Assembly (NCBI GenBank): GCA_030248195.1
Contig: JASAND010007655.1
Coordinates: 1-64,000, forward strand
Reading direction: 5' to 3'
Length of the DNA stretch: 64,000 bases
DNA from: Trissonchulus latispiculum
Lineage: Eukaryota; Nematoda; Enoplea; Enoplida; Ironidae
A program made the translations under genes and the position numbers. This document shows, piece after piece, positions 1 to 10,870 of the stretch; within the stretch, counting starts at the first letter, position 1; every line of letters begins with the position of its first letter. The notes below the pieces were generated by a model, which was given only the letters and a program-made list of their open reading frames with translations, ran no database searches and had not been told where the DNA came from.

Positions 1-849
1 GGCGGCGTAAATCAATATGAAATTTGATGAAACTTTCCTTTCTAATTTTTTTTAGCGTTCTAACAATTCTCCGCGCAATCCCGATTCAAAAATTAGAGTT
101 TTCCGGTCAGAGTGGTTTTTCCCTATTTCTTGAACGTTTGGCAGCTGCTATACAGTTATGACTATATTCATTCGAAAGATCTCATTGAGCTTCACATTTT
201 TGCTTTTTAAAGCAAGTTTCTAGCTTTTTTCTACCGTGAGATATAGCCGATTTTCTTGTTTTATGCTTTGAAAACTTGTTATTTATTACAGAAATCAAAT
301 AATCAGTATTTCTTGAACTACGCAAGCCGCAAAATCAAGCTAAGGGCGTCGATCTGGAAAGTCTCACAGGGACAAATTATCCGACGGCTGGATCGTCTTC
401 CAACTTCAATCCTGAAAGCTGCTATCATAGAAAATGTAGTTTTTGCAAAATGAGCGACCAATTTTTTCCAAAGATTGTTGAGCATTCACTCATGCAAGTT
501 GGAGGGCTGCTACTGAACAAATGTGTGCTGCACAAATATACCCAGGGACGAGATTTTTAGTTTTTCCGATTGCCAGTTTTCGAGCTATAGTAATCGCTTG
601 ACAAATTTGGGAAAAGTTGGCAAAATACAGGTTACGGCACACATTTCAGTTTATTTCTATATAACGGAAGACCGATTTTTCAAAAATAAAAAATCGTCCC
701 CAGCTATTTGATGGAGGAATCGAATGATATACCCGATGTCTCGCGAAAAAAATTACTTGAGTCTGCAAAAATTCTGGAAAATTATACTTCTTCTTAAAAT
801 GTGTTAAAAATAGTTTAGAAAAAAGCAACATTAGTTTCGTGGGATGCAT
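1..849. other. Non-coding stretch, no gene recognised
   Basis: AT-rich sequence. The open frames are short, have no recognisable motif and overlap on both strands. The first 250 bases contain a TTCGAAAG-type phrase that also recurs near 12290 and 59240, so this is probably decayed repeat DNA. Confidence 0.5.
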
Positions 850-955
850 TAAAAAGATGAAATGTCAAGCTCCATTCTGATATAAAAATGGCTTCTTAAC
901 TCCAAAGTGGTTGATGAGTAATAAGGGTGAAAACTTTATGTGACCAAAGGGAATC
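850..955 (-). mobile_element. Truncated mariner-like MITE end
   Basis: The right end GGAATCACCACCTTA matches the terminal repeat of the complete small element at 14459-14987, and the preceding 80 bases match its subterminal region in inverted order. Only one end is present. It abuts and truncates the 3' end of LINE-X1 at 956. Confidence 0.5.
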
Positions 956-959
956 ACCA

Positions 960-1480
960 CCTTAAACAAAATCAAATAGAGTTTGCGAATAGCAACAACG
1001 GACGCGTAACAAAATGCATTTCTGAACAACTAGACTAATGACCAACCAAAATAATGGCGGAATTGTTCTCGTAGACAAGGTTACTTCTTCAGGTTCGCAA
1101 TCATCACTAGCAACATTAATATTAACTAATCTTAAACAGTAGTCATTAACCATCAGATCTACTACTTTATCTAAGAAACCATGCCACTTGGACTTATTAG
1201 AGAAACCTTTTGGCCTTCCAGCAAAGCCTTATTTCTAGCTTTACTCTCTACTAGAAAACCCTTTGATAAACTCCTTTCCACGAAAGTTAGCATTCTTTAT
1301 TTTCTGTTGCACCACGGGCTTGACCTTTGTTACTCTCGATCTGATATAGGGGAGTATCTCTAGATAGTGATAGTTCTACTCCATATCCATCTTGGATCGT
1401 CGGCCTGAATAGCCCTAGGCAATCTCAACCCGTAATTTTAATCCATCAGTGGTAGAATTCAAGGACATATCGATAAATTA
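960..1480 (-). pseudogene. Broken LINE ORF3 homologue in LINE-X1
   Basis: The minus strand encodes residues matching LINE-A ORF3 (4103-4545) and, more distantly, LINE-E ORF3 (5661-6182). The best stretch is at 1080-1170, where the motif NINVASDDCEPEEV is shared with LINE-A. Frameshifts and stops break it. Function unknown; it is listed because three copies keep the same protein-level pattern downstream of ORF2. Confidence 0.55.
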
Positions 1481-2005
1481 CGGCTAAATAAATAAAATAT
1501 ATACATAGCATTCATAAATCGAACAAAAATAAAGATTTTTACTCAATCTTAGGAACGCAACCAAAAATTGCAGCAAATCATGTGTTGGGTCAGCTTAACA
1601 AAGTTCTATTTACCATCAACCCCCCCAACATAAATAACTTTTGCACTGAATTGTATGCACTTTTATAGCAATGTTTATAGCAATAGTCGAATTTTTGTTT
1701 CCATAAATTATTGCTATTTGCCCAAACATGGTTTCCACAGGTTCTGGTGCAAAAGCAACAAGGCCTGTTGCAACACAGTTTTGAACCTATACTTCAAATA
1801 ATTTTTTTAATTCGTTTAAAAATTGATTTTGGCCTGCTTTCTAAAATCCAAATTACCCGCTTAGTCAACTGGATAATTAGATTTATTAAAAAATGTTTAT
1901 GATCGTTTCCCTTCAATGTACCAAATTATTTTGACTTGGTCTTTTCTTTCTTGATATCCAACTGCCAGGAGCAAAGTCTTCCAATTCCAAATTCCTGAGG
2001 CTCAT

Positions 2006-2297
2006 GGGTAGTGTTATGCACTGGCCTGTATAGACCGGCCTTGTCTAGACCGGCCGGCCCAGGTCAACGCGGGCCGGCCAGTCGGCCACAGGCCAGGCCG
2101 GTGACAGTTTCTGCGGACTATTGCCTTAAACTTGCTACAAATCTGGCTTCAAACCTGTCAATATCTTATGTTTTTACTTGTATTTTGGATAGCCGGTGAA
2201 AAGTGGCACCAGCCGGCGGCCGGCCGCGCGCCGGGGCACAGGCGGCCGGCGTCACGAGCTGTCCCACGAAAAATTGGGCCGGTGAACAACACTACCC
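2006..2297. mobile_element. GC-rich MITE (GGCCGGCC-type)
   Basis: The segment is bounded by GGGTAGTGTT and its complement AACACTACCC. It is absent from the corresponding place in LINE-A (near 3570), so it inserted into LINE-X1. It contains many CCGGCC/GGCCGG words, giving a GC content far above its surroundings, and an AT-richer core. Target duplication is unclear. Confidence 0.65.
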
Positions 2298-2543
2298 GCG
2301 GGCATGTCAGAAAAACATGCAACAAGTTTTCGCGTCTATTTTCTCTATGTACGATATGACAAAATTTGCAATATTCGGATTTATGAAAATTGGTGTCATT
2401 CTCTCGACCTAGTGAGAAGTGCTCTGTGATTTATGGCGTAATGCAAAGACCTAGTGTAGCCATCCACAAATTTTTACCGAAATTTGCCTGAAACGTTTGT
2501 CAAATGTTCGTCTTCAATTCCAAGGTTCGTTATCCACCACCTT

Positions 2544-4060
2544 CATTTAAATTTGTATCGATGGGCAGAATTTTTCAAATTTTTGAAATTTATAGAAAAG
2601 CCTCCGGAGCTCGGCTTAACGTTCCTAAAACTAAGTTTATGTTACTTGGCACTGCAAAATTTTTACCAGTGCCAAATAAATTTCGGCAATATAGAACTGA
2701 AAACCTGAAGGTTTTTGGGGTACTTTTCACAGCCGAAGGAGTAGATCCGATAACAAATTCGGAAAAAGGGTACGCAGCGTTTAGTCAATAGTTAACCAAG
2801 TCGCCGCCTTATGAACTTTCCTTTTATGGTAAAGTTCATTCGTAAACACATACTATGTATCACAAGTAGCTTTCCCTATGGTACTCACTGATCCACCGGA
2901 TCAGCTGATAGCAAATTTTTATACTGCATTAGACAGATTTTTATGGTTTCCTAGCAAGCAAATTCTGGTGAAAAAGAATACTTTATTTTTACCAAAAGAA
3001 AGAGGGGCATTTCTTACCCAAACTTAGCAATAAAAGCACAAGCTATGCGACTTTAATTTTAATTAAAAGATGGAAAGATGCAGAACAGAAAAATTGGCAC
3101 TCAATTTTCGATTTCTTAGGTTTGAGGAAACTAAAGAAAGTAGAAATGCCAGAATTTTTTAAATCCTTAAGACAGACACAAATTTCTATAGCACTTAAGA
3201 ATAAGGATATGAATTTTGTGAGGCTTCAAGAGGATATCATGGATGTAAGGAAGTTAAGAACTAAACAGCTTTATAACAAATTGATAGTGCAGAAATACTC
3301 CACGTCTACTTAGGGACATTAGAAGGTGGTAGATAACGAACCTAGGAATTGAAGGAGGAACATTTGGCAAATGTTTCAGGCACATTTCGGTAAAATTTGT
3401 GGATGGCTACACTAGGTCTTTTCATTATGCTATAATTCACGGAGCACGTCTCACTAGGTCGAGAGAGCGTAATTTTGATGTTCTTAAATCCTAATATTGC
3501 AAATTTTGTCATATCGTACATAGAGAAAATAGACCCGAAAACTTGTTGCATGTTTTTCTGACGTGACCGCGGGCCTCAGGAATTTGGAATATGGCCAAGA
3601 CTTTGCTCCTGGCAGTTGGATATCAAGAAAATATTGAGCAAGATGAAATAATTTTTGGCATTGAAGAGAACGATTGCAAGCATTTTTAATAAATCTAATT
3701 ATCCAGTTGACTAAGCGGGTAATTTGGATTTCCAGAATATCCTAGGAAGACCAAAATCAATTTTTAAACGAATTAAGTTATTTGAAGTGTAGGTTAAAAA
3801 CTGTGTTGCAACGGGCCTTGTTGCTTTTGGGTCAGAACCAGTGGGAAGCCATCTTTGGGCAAATAGCAATAATTTATGGAAACAAAATTAGACTAGTGCT
3901 ATAAAGATGGCTATAAAAGCGCATACATTTTAATGCAAAAGTATTTATGTTGGGTTAATGGTAAATAGAACTTTGTTATGCTGTGCTGCTTATGATTTGC
4001 TGCAATTTTTGGCTAATTATAAATTCAGTTAAAAATCTTTATTTTTGTTCGATTTATGAA
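2544..4060 (+). pseudogene. LINE-A ORF2, C-terminal part (decayed)
   Basis: Frame pieces at 2550-2791 carry SGARLNVPKTKFMLLG, which aligns with the post-YADD segment of LINE-D ORF2. The piece around 2925-3000 reads as TALDRFLWFPSKQ, and 3122-3313 matches the region before the C-terminal knuckle. From 3315 to 3900 a shifted frame continues with a DGYTRSFHYAI-type motif, a YCKFC knuckle remnant and an EIIFGIEEN motif also found in LINE-B. Several stops and frameshifts are present. It was once reverse transcriptase plus the C-terminal domain of a non-LTR retrotransposon. Confidence 0.7.
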
Positions 4061-4102
4061 TGCTATGTTTATATTTTATTTTTTTAGCCGTAATTTATCG
4101 AT

Positions 4103-4545
4103 ATGTCCTTGAATTCTACCACTGATGGGTTAAAGTACGGTTTGGGATTGTCTAGGGCTATTCAGGCCGACGATCCAAGATGGATTTTGGTAGACTATCA
4201 ACTATCCAGAGATTCTCAAATATATCAGATCGAGAGTAATAAAAGTCAAGCCCGTGGTACAACCGAAAATAAAGAATGCTACTTTCGTGGAAAGGAGTTT
4301 ATCAAAAAGTTTTCTAGTAGAGAAAAGCTAGAACTAAGGCTTTACTGGAAGGCCAAAGGTTTCAAAGTGGCGTAGTTTCTTAGATTAAGTAGTAGATCTG
4401 ATGGTTAATTACTACTGTCTAGGATTAGTTAATATTAATGTTGCTAGTGATGATTGCGAACCTGAAGAAGTAATCTTGTCTACGGAAACAGGCTATGATT
4501 ATTTGTTTGATTTCATTGGTGGTCTAGTTGTTTAAAAATGCTTTT
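4103..4545 (+). pseudogene. LINE-A ORF3 homologue
   Basis: A 90-residue open piece (4103-4375) ends in a YFRGKEFIKKFSSREKLELR-like segment and RLYWKAKGFK. After a frameshift the coding pattern continues to about 4545 and ends near a FDFIGG motif. The order and spacing match LINE-E ORF3 (DFRTKTFL, NYWKRVGF, CELVAFST, FLFDSVGG). No domain is recognised. It lies between ORF2 and the A-tail, so it is a third coding unit or a split C-terminal extension of the LINE. Confidence 0.5.
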
Positions 4546-4904
4546 TGTTACGTGTCCGTTGTTATTAGATAACTCTATTTGATTTTGTTTAAGCGAACAC
4601 TGTTATCAATTACTGGGAATCCGATGATGATGGAAGGATCTGCCTTCGTGATTCCAAAATTCGTTTCAACATTTTCAACTACTCCTAGCCAGGAAACAGG
4701 GAGTGGCCGAAAGAAAACGTAAACGCAGAAGCAGATCCTTCCGCATAGATCATTCCTGCATTATCTTGCTGAATAAGTCGTGTTTGTGTCATCCGTATTT
4801 GTTATCCGTGCTTGTTATGCCTTTTTGCTATTTGTCATTAAAGTAATTCAAGGAGAAAAACCTGCGTCGCTGGACTTTAAAATTTAAGATGTCACAATGC
4901 AATT

Positions 4905-5596
4905 AGAGAGTGCCAAGCTCAAAACTTTGCGCGCTTTTTTTATCCACGCAAAGTATAAGAATGCGTTAAATAAAATTAAAGAGTACTGGCAAAATCAATT
5001 AAATAATATTCAAATTAGAAACTGGCAGTTGGCAACTTGATGGACATTCAAAATCTCTTCAATATGCTATACTCCATAAAGCACTTTAATCTTTAACGTA
5101 AGATAACGTTTAACATAAGAATCAAACTTTAACGTAGCAAAAACAGAATTTTGCAAGTATTGTTTAACATTTCTGAAGACTAATTGCAGAGAGTATATTT
5201 ATCATGTTTTTATTGACTGTCCGAGGGCGCAACAAATTTATGCAATAATGCCACCGAGGCTCACGTGATTTCCAGGAAATTTTGCAATAACTTAGCTTTC
5301 TATCATTTTTGGGTTTAAGTTTAAGTTTAAGTTTAAGTAGCGGATTGAATCTTCTGATGGGGATTGCTAAGCAAACTATTTGGATAAGCAGGAAGCAGCT
5401 GGAAGATAAAAATTCGATGCTAAATGTGCATCAATATTACAATTATAGGTTAAAAACGTGCCTACGAAGAGCTGCTTTAGTTCATAGTCGGCAGAAATTT
5501 CCGGAAATATATAGAGCTTTTACCAGAGACCAAGGCCACGTCATAGAAATAATATTGACAGAATGCTTCTGCATAGGTTGCATGATGTTACAATAG
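4905..5596 (+). pseudogene. LINE-E ORF2, C-terminal remnant
   Basis: The first part reads as LRAFFIHAKYKNALNKIKEY, aligning to the segment upstream of the C-terminal knuckle of LINE-D ORF2. Stops interrupt 5040-5300. The last open stretch (5309-5596) contains NLLMGIAKQTIWISRKQLE and a LKTCLRRAAL helix, matching the very end of LINE-D ORF2. It is non-functional. Confidence 0.7.
5311..5338 (+). repeat. (TTTAAG)n microsatellite
   Basis: Four near-perfect copies of a TTTAAG hexamer lie inside the LINE-E ORF2 remnant, where they encode an artificial Leu-Ser run. Confidence 0.8.
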
Positions 5597-5660
5597 CTTT
5601 TGCATGACTTTATTCCTGCTTTTGCATTTAGGCTATTTTTTGTTATTTTGATCATCGATA

Positions 5661-6182
5661 ATGCCAAAATCTTGGGACGGAGTTGAATGTGGTAGAGACA
5701 TGATAATGAGATTTTCCAAGGTTGACCCTCTAAAACGGATTTTCCTAAACATGCACTACCCGGAGATATTAACCTTTATACAGCGAACGGTAGGCCGTAT
5801 GAAACCTGTTTTGAGAAAACGTATCACTGGCAGAGACTTCAGAACCAAGACGTTTTTGATGGCTCAAAATCATCGGATAAAGTTTACGGTCAGAAATTAT
5901 TGGAAACGGGTCGGATTTTCACAAAAGGCCAAAAGGAAAACCTTCTGTGAGAATCTGGTTGATCAAATTCTAGAGGAGGAGGGCCTGAAAGATCTTTTAG
6001 TTGAAACCCAAGAAGAAACTCACCTCAACTGTGAACTGGTTGCTTTCAGCACAAAGGAGGAAAGGGTGTACGCTTTTCTATTCGACTCCGTCGGTGGCAT
6101 GCGTGTTGTTTGTGCAAGCGCTTTAATTGATTTCATTTTGTTTTTCTTGCTTGTACGGCTTCTTGTACTTGCGTCGTTTTAA
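5661..6182 (+). CDS. LINE-E ORF3, 173-residue protein of unknown function
   Basis: This open frame starts 65 bases after the ORF2 remnant and lies before the LINE A-tail. The protein is basic in its first 100 residues (segments GRDFRTKTFLMAQNHRIK and NYWKRVGFSQKAKRK) and acidic around residues 100-125. Its C-terminus is very hydrophobic (about residues 148-173), which may be read-through, because LINE-A and LINE-X1 homologues stop near the conserved FD-x-x-GG motif. Homologous patterns occur in both of those copies. I recognise no known domain. A role in RNA or membrane association would be a guess. Intact LINE-D lacks this frame, so it marks a sublineage or a second LINE family. Confidence 0.5.
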   Translation: MPKSWDGVECGRDMIMRFSKVDPLKRIFLNMHYPEILTFIQRTVGRMKPVLRKRITGRDFRTKTFLMAQNHRIKFTVRNYWKRVGFSQKAKRKTFCENLVDQILEEEGLKDLLVETQEETHLNCELVAFSTKEERVYAFLFDSVGGMRVVCASALIDFILFFLLVRLLVLASF

Positions 6183-6577
6183 TATATATACTGCCTAATA
6201 TTTTATTTGCTTTTAATCATTCTTATGTGAATATTACAGATTTTCCCTTGCCTGAAGGCAGGATCACGCCAGCAGTAAGAGAATCTGAAATTTAAACTCA
6301 GCTACGACAGGTGGCAGATCCTTTCTTCAAAAATATATACTAAATAGCATACGTCTATGCTTTTTTCGACTGCATGTGCTAATATTTGTCTGTGTCTAAT
6401 AAATAATTCCCCGGAAAAACCTGCGTTCGGGTGGTTTATTAGGGCAAAAACTGAGCATTCATATCTGATCATTCTTGCTTTCCCAAATCTCCGGCTGACC
6501 CTAGACTAGGGCAGTTGGGGATTCAACTGGTAGGCCCCAGACTTTTCTAAGTCTGGGACGAGTCAGTCCAATTTTCG

Positions 6578-8640
6578 ATGGCCGAGCCGTCGGGTGAAGA
6601 CAGGCCGTCAGAAGAGCCAATGGAAGATGAGATCAATACTGAACAGGATGAGGTCGAACGGTCCATGGATGAGCTGATATCCAAAACTGCGTATATACAG
6701 TTAGCAAGGTATGATCTGGGGCCAATGTTATAAAGCCATTTAACCCGACTTAATCGCTGACCCGGGTTAGAAATAGGGTTGTCCACCCTAACCCAATTGT
6801 ATAAAAACAGGGTTAGCGAAACCCGGGTTTTGCTGCAGGGGTTAGGATTAGGGTAAGCGTTAACCCTTAACCCAGTGTTATAACAAAACTTGGGTTTCAA
6901 AACCGGGTTATAATCGGGGTTAAATCCCGCAAATCTCAACCCTCCTCAGTGAGGAGGGTTAGACGTTAATCCAGATGAGGTTTTGAGTAAAAACTAAAGG
7001 AAAATTTTTTCAGACTTGTTTTTGAACGTGGAAATGCATTTTGCATATTGCTTTTCTTCGTGGTAAACTTCACTTTTACTACAATTTATTATTGGAAATT
7101 TTTTATGAAATGGGCTTAACCATGAAGATTGGGGTAGAAATGGGGTTAAATCCTTTCTAGCTGAATCCGCTGATTGCTTGAACTAATTGGGGTAAAAGTT
7201 GGGGTTAGCTCTGAGGATAACCGGGTTACGTTAACCTAACCCCAAAAATATTTTATAATATAGGGTTAACCCAAAGGGTTAACCTAACGATAAAATTTCG
7301 GGGTTAACCTCAAAGTGGGCTTAACCCGGGTTAGCGTTAACCCCATTTTTATAACATCGGGCCCTGGTAAGATATAGCGATAAAGACTTAGTGGAAGCTA
7401 TAGCCAAGGATAACCCTGTGGAAACCCACCCGAAGGTAGCTTACAAGGTGAGGGGGCCCTCAAACTTGTGTACAGGGATGCCGTCAAACGGGAGAATGCG
7501 ATCAGGGATGGGATCGTAATAAATTCTATTCGTAATCTATATATTCGTATATCGTAATAAATCTATAGGACCCGAAAAGCCATATAGGGAATCTGGGAAA
7601 GGTCCAACGGTTGTTAAAATCGATGGAATCCCAGTAGCGATTGGGGATGGCGAGGTCAAATCCTGGTTGCAGAAGATGGGAATACATAAGGCCAATAAGG
7701 ACATTCCGGGTTTCGCCCAATTGGCCTTGTTCAGGCGGTCTAGGCCAATAACGGTGCAAAACTGGTACAGAGGTAGCTCAGTATGGTGTAGGAGGTGTTT
7801 CTTAAAGGGCCACAAAGCCAGAAACTGTGTTCCTCAGGTGAGGGATCCCGAGGCGCAAGGACTTTCCCTTCCCCCCAAATGGTGATGGAGCGGTCGGAAC
7901 TCAGTGTACAGGGAGCGGAGTCCATGGAGAAACCGAGAATGATGGAGCCGAGGTCCCTGTGAGCCCCATCTATGCGAGCGTGGTGGAACAGGGCAATGGG
8001 GCAGCGGCAGCTGGCAGTCAGGCCCTAAATTTCAGACATCGGGTGAAGCTGAGTGGCGACATTTTGAACTGTCAATACGGTTCCCACATTACACCGTTTT
8101 TTACGAAATCGGACTATTTTTGCAATCACTATTCAGCCCCAATCGAGATAGATGGTAGAAGATATCCTACCAATGAACACTTCCTGTTCGCATCCAAAGC
8201 AAAGACCATGGGATTGGAGAGCAAGTGGAAAAACATAATGGATACACCCGATGCCGGAATGGTGAAGAATATTGGAGAAAAAGAAATACAATGGAATGGA
8301 ACCATTGCCGAGTGGGAAGAATAGGTGTACCGGCTTTTAGAGGTAGCGAATAAAGCAAATTCGAGCAGCATCCTGATCCTTCGTAGAAAGTTGCTCGGGA
8401 CATGTGGGACCAGGCTGGCGGAAGCCAGCCCTTCCGCGTTGTTCCTGGGAATTGGCTGGTCGAAGAAGTCGCTTCAGGCCTACGATTCGACCAAATGGAG
8501 AGGTATGAATCCCATGGGAGATTTGTTGACCCATTTGAGAAGACACATGATGGCGGATCATATGTACCAGATGTAGGCTCATCATGCTGCTACGAAACTG
8601 GTACACGAGCGCAGGAGATTGGAAAGCTTTAGCAGTCAAA
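6578..8640 (+). pseudogene. LINE-C ORF1 with CCHC knuckle and NADAR domain (broken)
   Basis: The start is chosen at the ATG at 6578, which opens an acidic N-terminus ending in TAYIQLARYDL. Coding resumes after the MITE at 7364 with RYSDKDLVEAIAKDNP. A frameshifted, AT-rich patch spans 7460-7570. From 7570 the frame gives a segment ending in WCRRCFLKGHKARNC (CX2CX4HX4C knuckle). A further frame from 7959 encodes a NADAR domain: GRRYPTNEHFLFASKAK, a DAGMVKNIGE segment and, after a stop at 8322, LLGTCGTRLAEASPSALFLG and GMNPMGDLLTHLRR. Domain order equals intact LINE-D ORF1. It is dead in this copy. Confidence 0.75.
6720..7363. mobile_element. MITE rich in GGGTTA/TAACCC, inside LINE-C ORF1
   Basis: Ends GGCCAATGTTATAA and TTATAACATCGGGCC are inverted repeats. 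The flanks are CTGG on both sides (6716-6719 and 7364-7367), a 4-bp target duplication. Removing the element with one CTGG rejoins the ORF1 frame between YDL and RYSDKD. The interior is a patchwork of GGGTTAACCC-type palindromes. Confidence 0.8.
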
Positions 8641-8780
8641 GAAGTTCCGACTCTAGCCGCTCGATTTTTTTGAAGGGTCAAACCAGAATGATCATGATAT
8701 GACTCTCGTGGGGGTAGCCGGCACCAAGAAACGAAAATCCGACCTCCTCCATTAAATCACCCCTCCCCCATTAATTTTTT

Positions 8781-10860
8781 ATGGCTTGTGTATTAACCCA
8801 GTCTAATAGTAGTGGGAACTGTAATTTAGAGGCTGCCACTTGGAATGTTCGGGGTTTAGGGGATACCAGTAAGATTATTTCTGTATTATCTTATGTGAAA
8901 AATTTAGACTTAGTTTGTCTTCAAGAAACGTTTTCAAAACAAAATAACGTCACTTTCGAAACGATTTTTAGTCAGTATTTTAAAATTTATACTTCGGTAA
9001 ACGATGACACAAACATCAAAGGTTTAAATCTTCTTGTAAGTAAACGAATAAAATTAGAAAATCATAAATTTTTGTAGCACAGATGAAACCGGGTCTGCGG
9101 GTCAGTTCGGGTCACTATATGGGCCGAGTCACCGGGTCACCGGGTCAGGAGCTCTGACCCGGTCTTGACCCGATATTTTTGATTGGGAAAATCTTTCGCT
9201 GTAAAAGCATATTTTTCAGAATTTTTATCGGTTTTTACCACCTGAAAACTTCAATAATTACTCAAAAACTAGCAATAGGAATATTTTTAACTTAATCGTG
9301 TAGTTTTTTAAATGCTTGTCGCTGTAGTAAGTGTCCTCATAATATTTGTAATAACATAGCTTAATAAAACTTTCTTTCATTCTTTAATTAGATCTATAGG
9401 TTTGAAACTATGATTGCGTTGAATCTTTAACTAGAAATGAAAATTATGGCATGGGCCCTGCGAGTCTGAAATCTTTATTTTAAGATGTAAAATTTTCAAT
9501 GCTTCGTCTACTGTAAGTGATTTTTCGCCGCTGCTATCATTTTTGGAGGGAGGGGTCAGACATTGTTCGCTGAGAGTTTCCTTCTTACCGAGATTTAAAA
9601 TAAACAATGTTCACATGAGCTATGCTTTGCATTTTTTCTAATTGTTATGGCTTACTATGGGTTCTATTGGAACTGATGTGTTCTGGTTTATTTTATTTAT
9701 AGAATATACTGTCTCAAGCCTAGCCATAAGCAAGATCAAGAATAATTACAAAGAATCTCCGCTGAGTGAAACCCTCAACCATGTGAATAAAACATTTTAC
9801 TAAAGTATATAATAATAAAAACAAAAGTGCTAACATTAAGCTCTATGATTAGAATTTAGATGATGTGATGACATTGGCGAAGTATTTTGTTCCAATTTGT
9901 TTAATTCAAAAAGTTATGTAGTTTACTTCACATTAAGTGCGAAATCGAGCGAATCAGTTTTGATTTTTTTCCGGCTTACTTACAATATTTACTTTACAAT
10001 GAAAGCAAAAATTTTGCCCAACTTTTTATTTTAGAAACCAAAAATGTCCTAACACCCACCGCACCCAAATAAAGGTAGTTTTAATTTTCCAAGCTTAAGC
10101 CTTAATTTTCAAAAATACCGGGTCACCGAGTCACCTGGTCAGGGGTCGACCGGGTCACCGGGTCAGCAAATAGTGACCCGGTTTCATCTCTGGTTTGGAG
10201 TATCCCGGGTAGAGTCATCGCGGTTACTGTTAGACTGGGTTCGGTAAATGTGTTGGTTATCTGGTTTTATGCACCTTCGTTGAGGGCGGAAAGGAGGCAA
10301 ATTTTCAGTCAAATACAGCAACAAATACAGAACGATGAAGTCTATGATGCAGTATGTTTTCTCGGAGATTTTAATTTAGTCGAAAATGTAAACTTAGGCC
10401 AAATCCTGCTACAGCAACAGGGAAGGAATCTGGCTAGAAGAGTTTGCCCAAATAAAGCAAGAATTGACATTATTTGATATTTTTCGAGAAAATCAGCCAG
10501 ACCTTTAACGTTTTGCTTTCGCATCTAGTCGATATAAAACAGAGCCTAGAATTAGACAGAACTTATGGAACAGCAAATTTTGTTAGTGCTGCCATAAAGT
10601 TCAGCTTTAAGAAACATCTTTATCGGATCATAAAGTTTTTAGATTGTCCTTTAACCTGCCTTCACTAAATGTAAAGAGAGGTCCATCATGAAGAAACAAA
10701 TTCAAGAAATTCTCGATGAGGCTCTACTCTCTATGCAACTTTTGGAGAATGAGGGAGCGCAGGATTTGTGGGAATCTATTAAAATACAAATTGCCAGTAT
10801 GAGATTTGATCTAGCACAAAGGCGGACGGCTGCGCTAAAAGTTAAGTTTTTCGAACTTAA
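8781..10860 (+). pseudogene. LINE-C ORF2, endonuclease part (interrupted)
   Basis: The start at 8781 gives an APE-like endonuclease N-terminus: EAATWNVRGLGD, then LVCLQETFSK with the catalytic Glu. A hAT-like MITE interrupts at 9078-10192. After it, 10215-10480 encodes VLVIWFYAPSLRAERRQ and CFLGDFNLVENVN (GDxN motif). A degraded SRxDRI-like segment and SDHK follow near 10540-10640. Coding similarity then weakens and is lost near 10860, before the RT domain. Confidence 0.7.
9078..10192. mobile_element. hAT-like MITE with ACCGGGTC repeats
   Basis: Terminal repeats are CA(C/G)AGATGAAACCGGGTC and its complement. Subterminal regions carry many copies of GGGTCACC / GACCCGG. Flanking 8-mers TTTTGTAG (9070-9077) and GTTTGGAG (10193-10200) match at six positions, consistent with an aged 8-bp target duplication of the hAT type. 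The interior is AT-rich with no transposase. Confidence 0.65.
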
Positions 10861-10870
10861 ATAATTATTG

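Larger units (their letters stand above)
956..2543 (-). mobile_element. LINE-X1: 3' fragment of a Tx1/L1-like LINE, inverted
   Basis: Read on the minus strand, this segment parallels 3319-4585 of LINE-A: the C-terminal end of ORF2 (knuckle region, then a VIWI-type helix motif) followed by the ORF3 homologue. It meets LINE-A head to head at 2543/2544, giving a 1.6-kb inverted repeat around the unique LINE-A piece 2544-3318. It is full of stops and small indels, is interrupted by a GC-rich MITE (2006-2297), and is cut at its 3' end by a MITE end. Two independent insertions, or a twin-priming-like inversion of a related copy, would both explain the head-to-head layout. Confidence 0.7.
2544..4860 (+). 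mobile_element. LINE-A: 5'-truncated LINE, ORF2 C-terminal half, ORF3 and 3' tail
   Basis: This copy starts within ORF2 just after the reverse-transcriptase catalytic region and runs through the RT thumb, the C-terminal knuckle region, an ORF3 homologue and a 3' end AGGAGAAAAA at 4860. The sequence immediately after the A-tail is CCTGCGTCGCTGGAC (4861-4875), the same junction motif seen beside other LINE ends in this window. Residue patterns follow intact LINE-D ORF2 in order. The frame has multiple stops, so the copy is dead. Confidence 0.75.
4876..6419 (+). mobile_element. LINE-E: 5'-truncated LINE with ORF2 end, ORF3 and A-tail
   Basis: The element begins in the ORF2 C-terminal region, contains a decayed knuckle region, then ORF3 (5661-6182), and ends in AATTCCCCGGAAAAA at 6419. 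The CCTGCGTCGCTGGAC at 4861-4875 separates it from the LINE-A tail, and its own tail is followed by CCTGCGTTCGGG, the first bases of LINE-C. LINE-A, LINE-E and LINE-C therefore stand head to tail on the plus strand. Confidence 0.7.
6420..10870 (+). mobile_element. LINE-C: 5' half of a Tx1/L1-like LINE
   Basis: It starts at CCTGCGTTCGGG directly after the LINE-E A-tail. It has a 158-base 5' leader with short self-complementary segments, ORF1 (6578 to about 8640), ORF2 from 8781, and loses homology near 10870 in the endonuclease-RT linker. The 5' end is present and the 3' end is missing, the reverse of normal LINE truncation, so a later rearrangement removed the rest. Two MITEs interrupt it. 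Confidence 0.75.

Noticed and set aside
6840..6900. Telomeric repeat tract
   Set aside because: TTAGGG-like words occur, but not in tandem register, and the block lies between MITE ends inside a LINE.
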